Assembly: GCF_019345465.1 (NCBI RefSeq)
Contig: NZ_JAHKRC010000003.1
Span: 1 to 64,000 of the forward strand
Source: Pseudomonas sp. NKUCC02_KPG
GTDB lineage: Bacteria > Pseudomonadota > Gammaproteobacteria > Pseudomonadales > Pseudomonadaceae
Reading direction: 5' to 3'
DNA length: 64,000 nt
Shown: piece by piece, positions 63,723-64,000 of the stretch
Layout of the letters: each line of letters begins with the position of its first letter
Position numbering within the stretch: the first letter of the stretch is position 1
Notes under the pieces: generated by a model
Told to the model about the DNA's origin: nothing
The model's database searches: none
The model's input: only the letters and a program-made list of their open reading frames with translations
Translations under genes and position numbers: made by a program

Positions 63723-63785
63723 ATGTCGATGGCTAAAACGCGTGCTGGGTCAGACGTAACCTTTACCGGATGGAGAACAGCATGA
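63723..63785 (+). CDS. 20-codon leader frame overlapping the glgB start
   Basis: A tiny frame encoding MSMAKTRAGSDVTFTGWRTA. AGAGGAC lies 8-9 bases before the ATG, and its TGA overlaps the glgB ATG as ATGA. It may be translated to help initiate glgB. Its own product is probably unimportant. Confidence 0.35.
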   Translation: MSMAKTRAGSDVTFTGWRTA

Positions 63786-64000
63786 TTTCGAGCAAACAAA
63801 CGGGTAAAGGTAAAGACTCGTTGTCACCCGCAGACCCGGATGTTGAGGAGTTGGCACGGGCAGAGCACTCCGATCCGTTTTCGGTATTGGGTCCCCATGG
63901 GGATGGCGAGGGCGGGCAGTATATTCGGGCATTTCTGCCGGGCGCGGTGAGTGTGAATGTGCTTGCCCGCGATGACGGACAGCTGCTTGGCAGTCTTGAA
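63782..64000 (+). CDS. glgB: 1,4-alpha-glucan branching enzyme GlgB, N-terminal part
   Basis: Glycogen branching enzyme that forms alpha-1,6 branches; only the first 73 codons are present and the rest lies beyond the right edge. The segment ELARAEHSDPFSVLGPHGDG (residues ~23-42) is the N-terminal signature of GlgB, preceded by a polar leader of about 22 residues. GGAG lies before the ATG. In many pseudomonads glgB follows the treS/glgE genes; here no such gene precedes it, only a short leader frame. Confidence 0.85.
   Translation, partial: MISSKQTGKGKDSLSPADPDVEELARAEHSDPFSVLGPHGDGEGGQYIRAFLPGAVSVNVLARDDGQLLGSLE

Overview
The window is a 64 kb piece of a Pseudomonas chromosome, most likely from the P. 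fluorescens group. The evidence is the wss-type cellulose operon, an RsmE-type CsrA protein, a methionine gamma-lyase/MdeR pair, a PreT/PreA pyrimidine pathway, and abundant REP palindromes of two kinds (the GTAGTCGCTGA..GAGGCTGCG type and the GTGGGAGCGGGCTTGCTCGCGA type). These assignments rest on recognised protein families and motifs; no database search was run. No rRNA, tRNA, CRISPR array, transposase or phage block was seen.

Layout. 1-393: 5' end of a gltP-type glutamate/aspartate symporter. 1.0-1.9 kb: two small genes. 2.2-17.0 kb: a complete operon for cellulose and its acetylation (wssA-I order: BcsQ-like ATPase, BcsA, BcsB, BcsZ, BcsC, then an SGNH/AlgF/AlgI/AlgX-like acetylation set) with two FleQ-box-like sites in its promoter, closed by a 3 x 184-bp tandem REP array. 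17.5-21.6 kb: TetR/SDR/MDR oxidoreductases, AraC regulator and LysE exporter. 21.8-25.7 kb: XRE-cupin regulator with a glutamine-synthetase-like (PuuA) ligase, then an outer-membrane barrel and a choloylglycine-hydrolase-type acylase. 26-30.6 kb: a semialdehyde dehydrogenase, then SfnB with a MetI/MetQ pair that lacks an adjacent ATPase. 30.6-34.2 kb: a pyroglutamate module (Pcp, DUF979, DUF969) with a divergent LysR. 34.3-36.3 kb: a 27-residue membrane protein and methionine gamma-lyase with its Lrp regulator. 36.4-41.5 kb: a lone GH19 endolysin-like enzyme, PpnN, small housekeeping proteins and RsmE.

41.6-49.9 kb: reductive pyrimidine catabolism. PreT/PreA reduce uracil/thymine, dihydropyrimidinase opens the ring, an M20 amidohydrolase releases the beta-amino acid, an NCS1 permease imports substrate, and a RutR-like TetR is the likely regulator. 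49.9-51.2 kb: a 640-bp module in two near-identical tandem copies plus a partial third, containing nested inverted repeats. 51.6-53.8 kb: an AT-richer two-gene cassette of a DMT exporter and an ATP-grasp ligase, my best candidate for an undescribed small-peptide biosynthesis/export system. 53.8-59.6 kb: a tripartite RND efflux operon. 59.7-64 kb: lipoprotein, MocR regulator, CcoG, and the 5' end of glgB preceded by two short open frames.

The strongest leads are the ligase/exporter cassette beside the repeat, the structured 640-bp repeat itself, the BcsP/BcsR-like N-terminus fused to BcsQ in WssA, the FleQ-like boxes upstream of wss, and a shared AT-rich motif in front of two unrelated catabolic operons.
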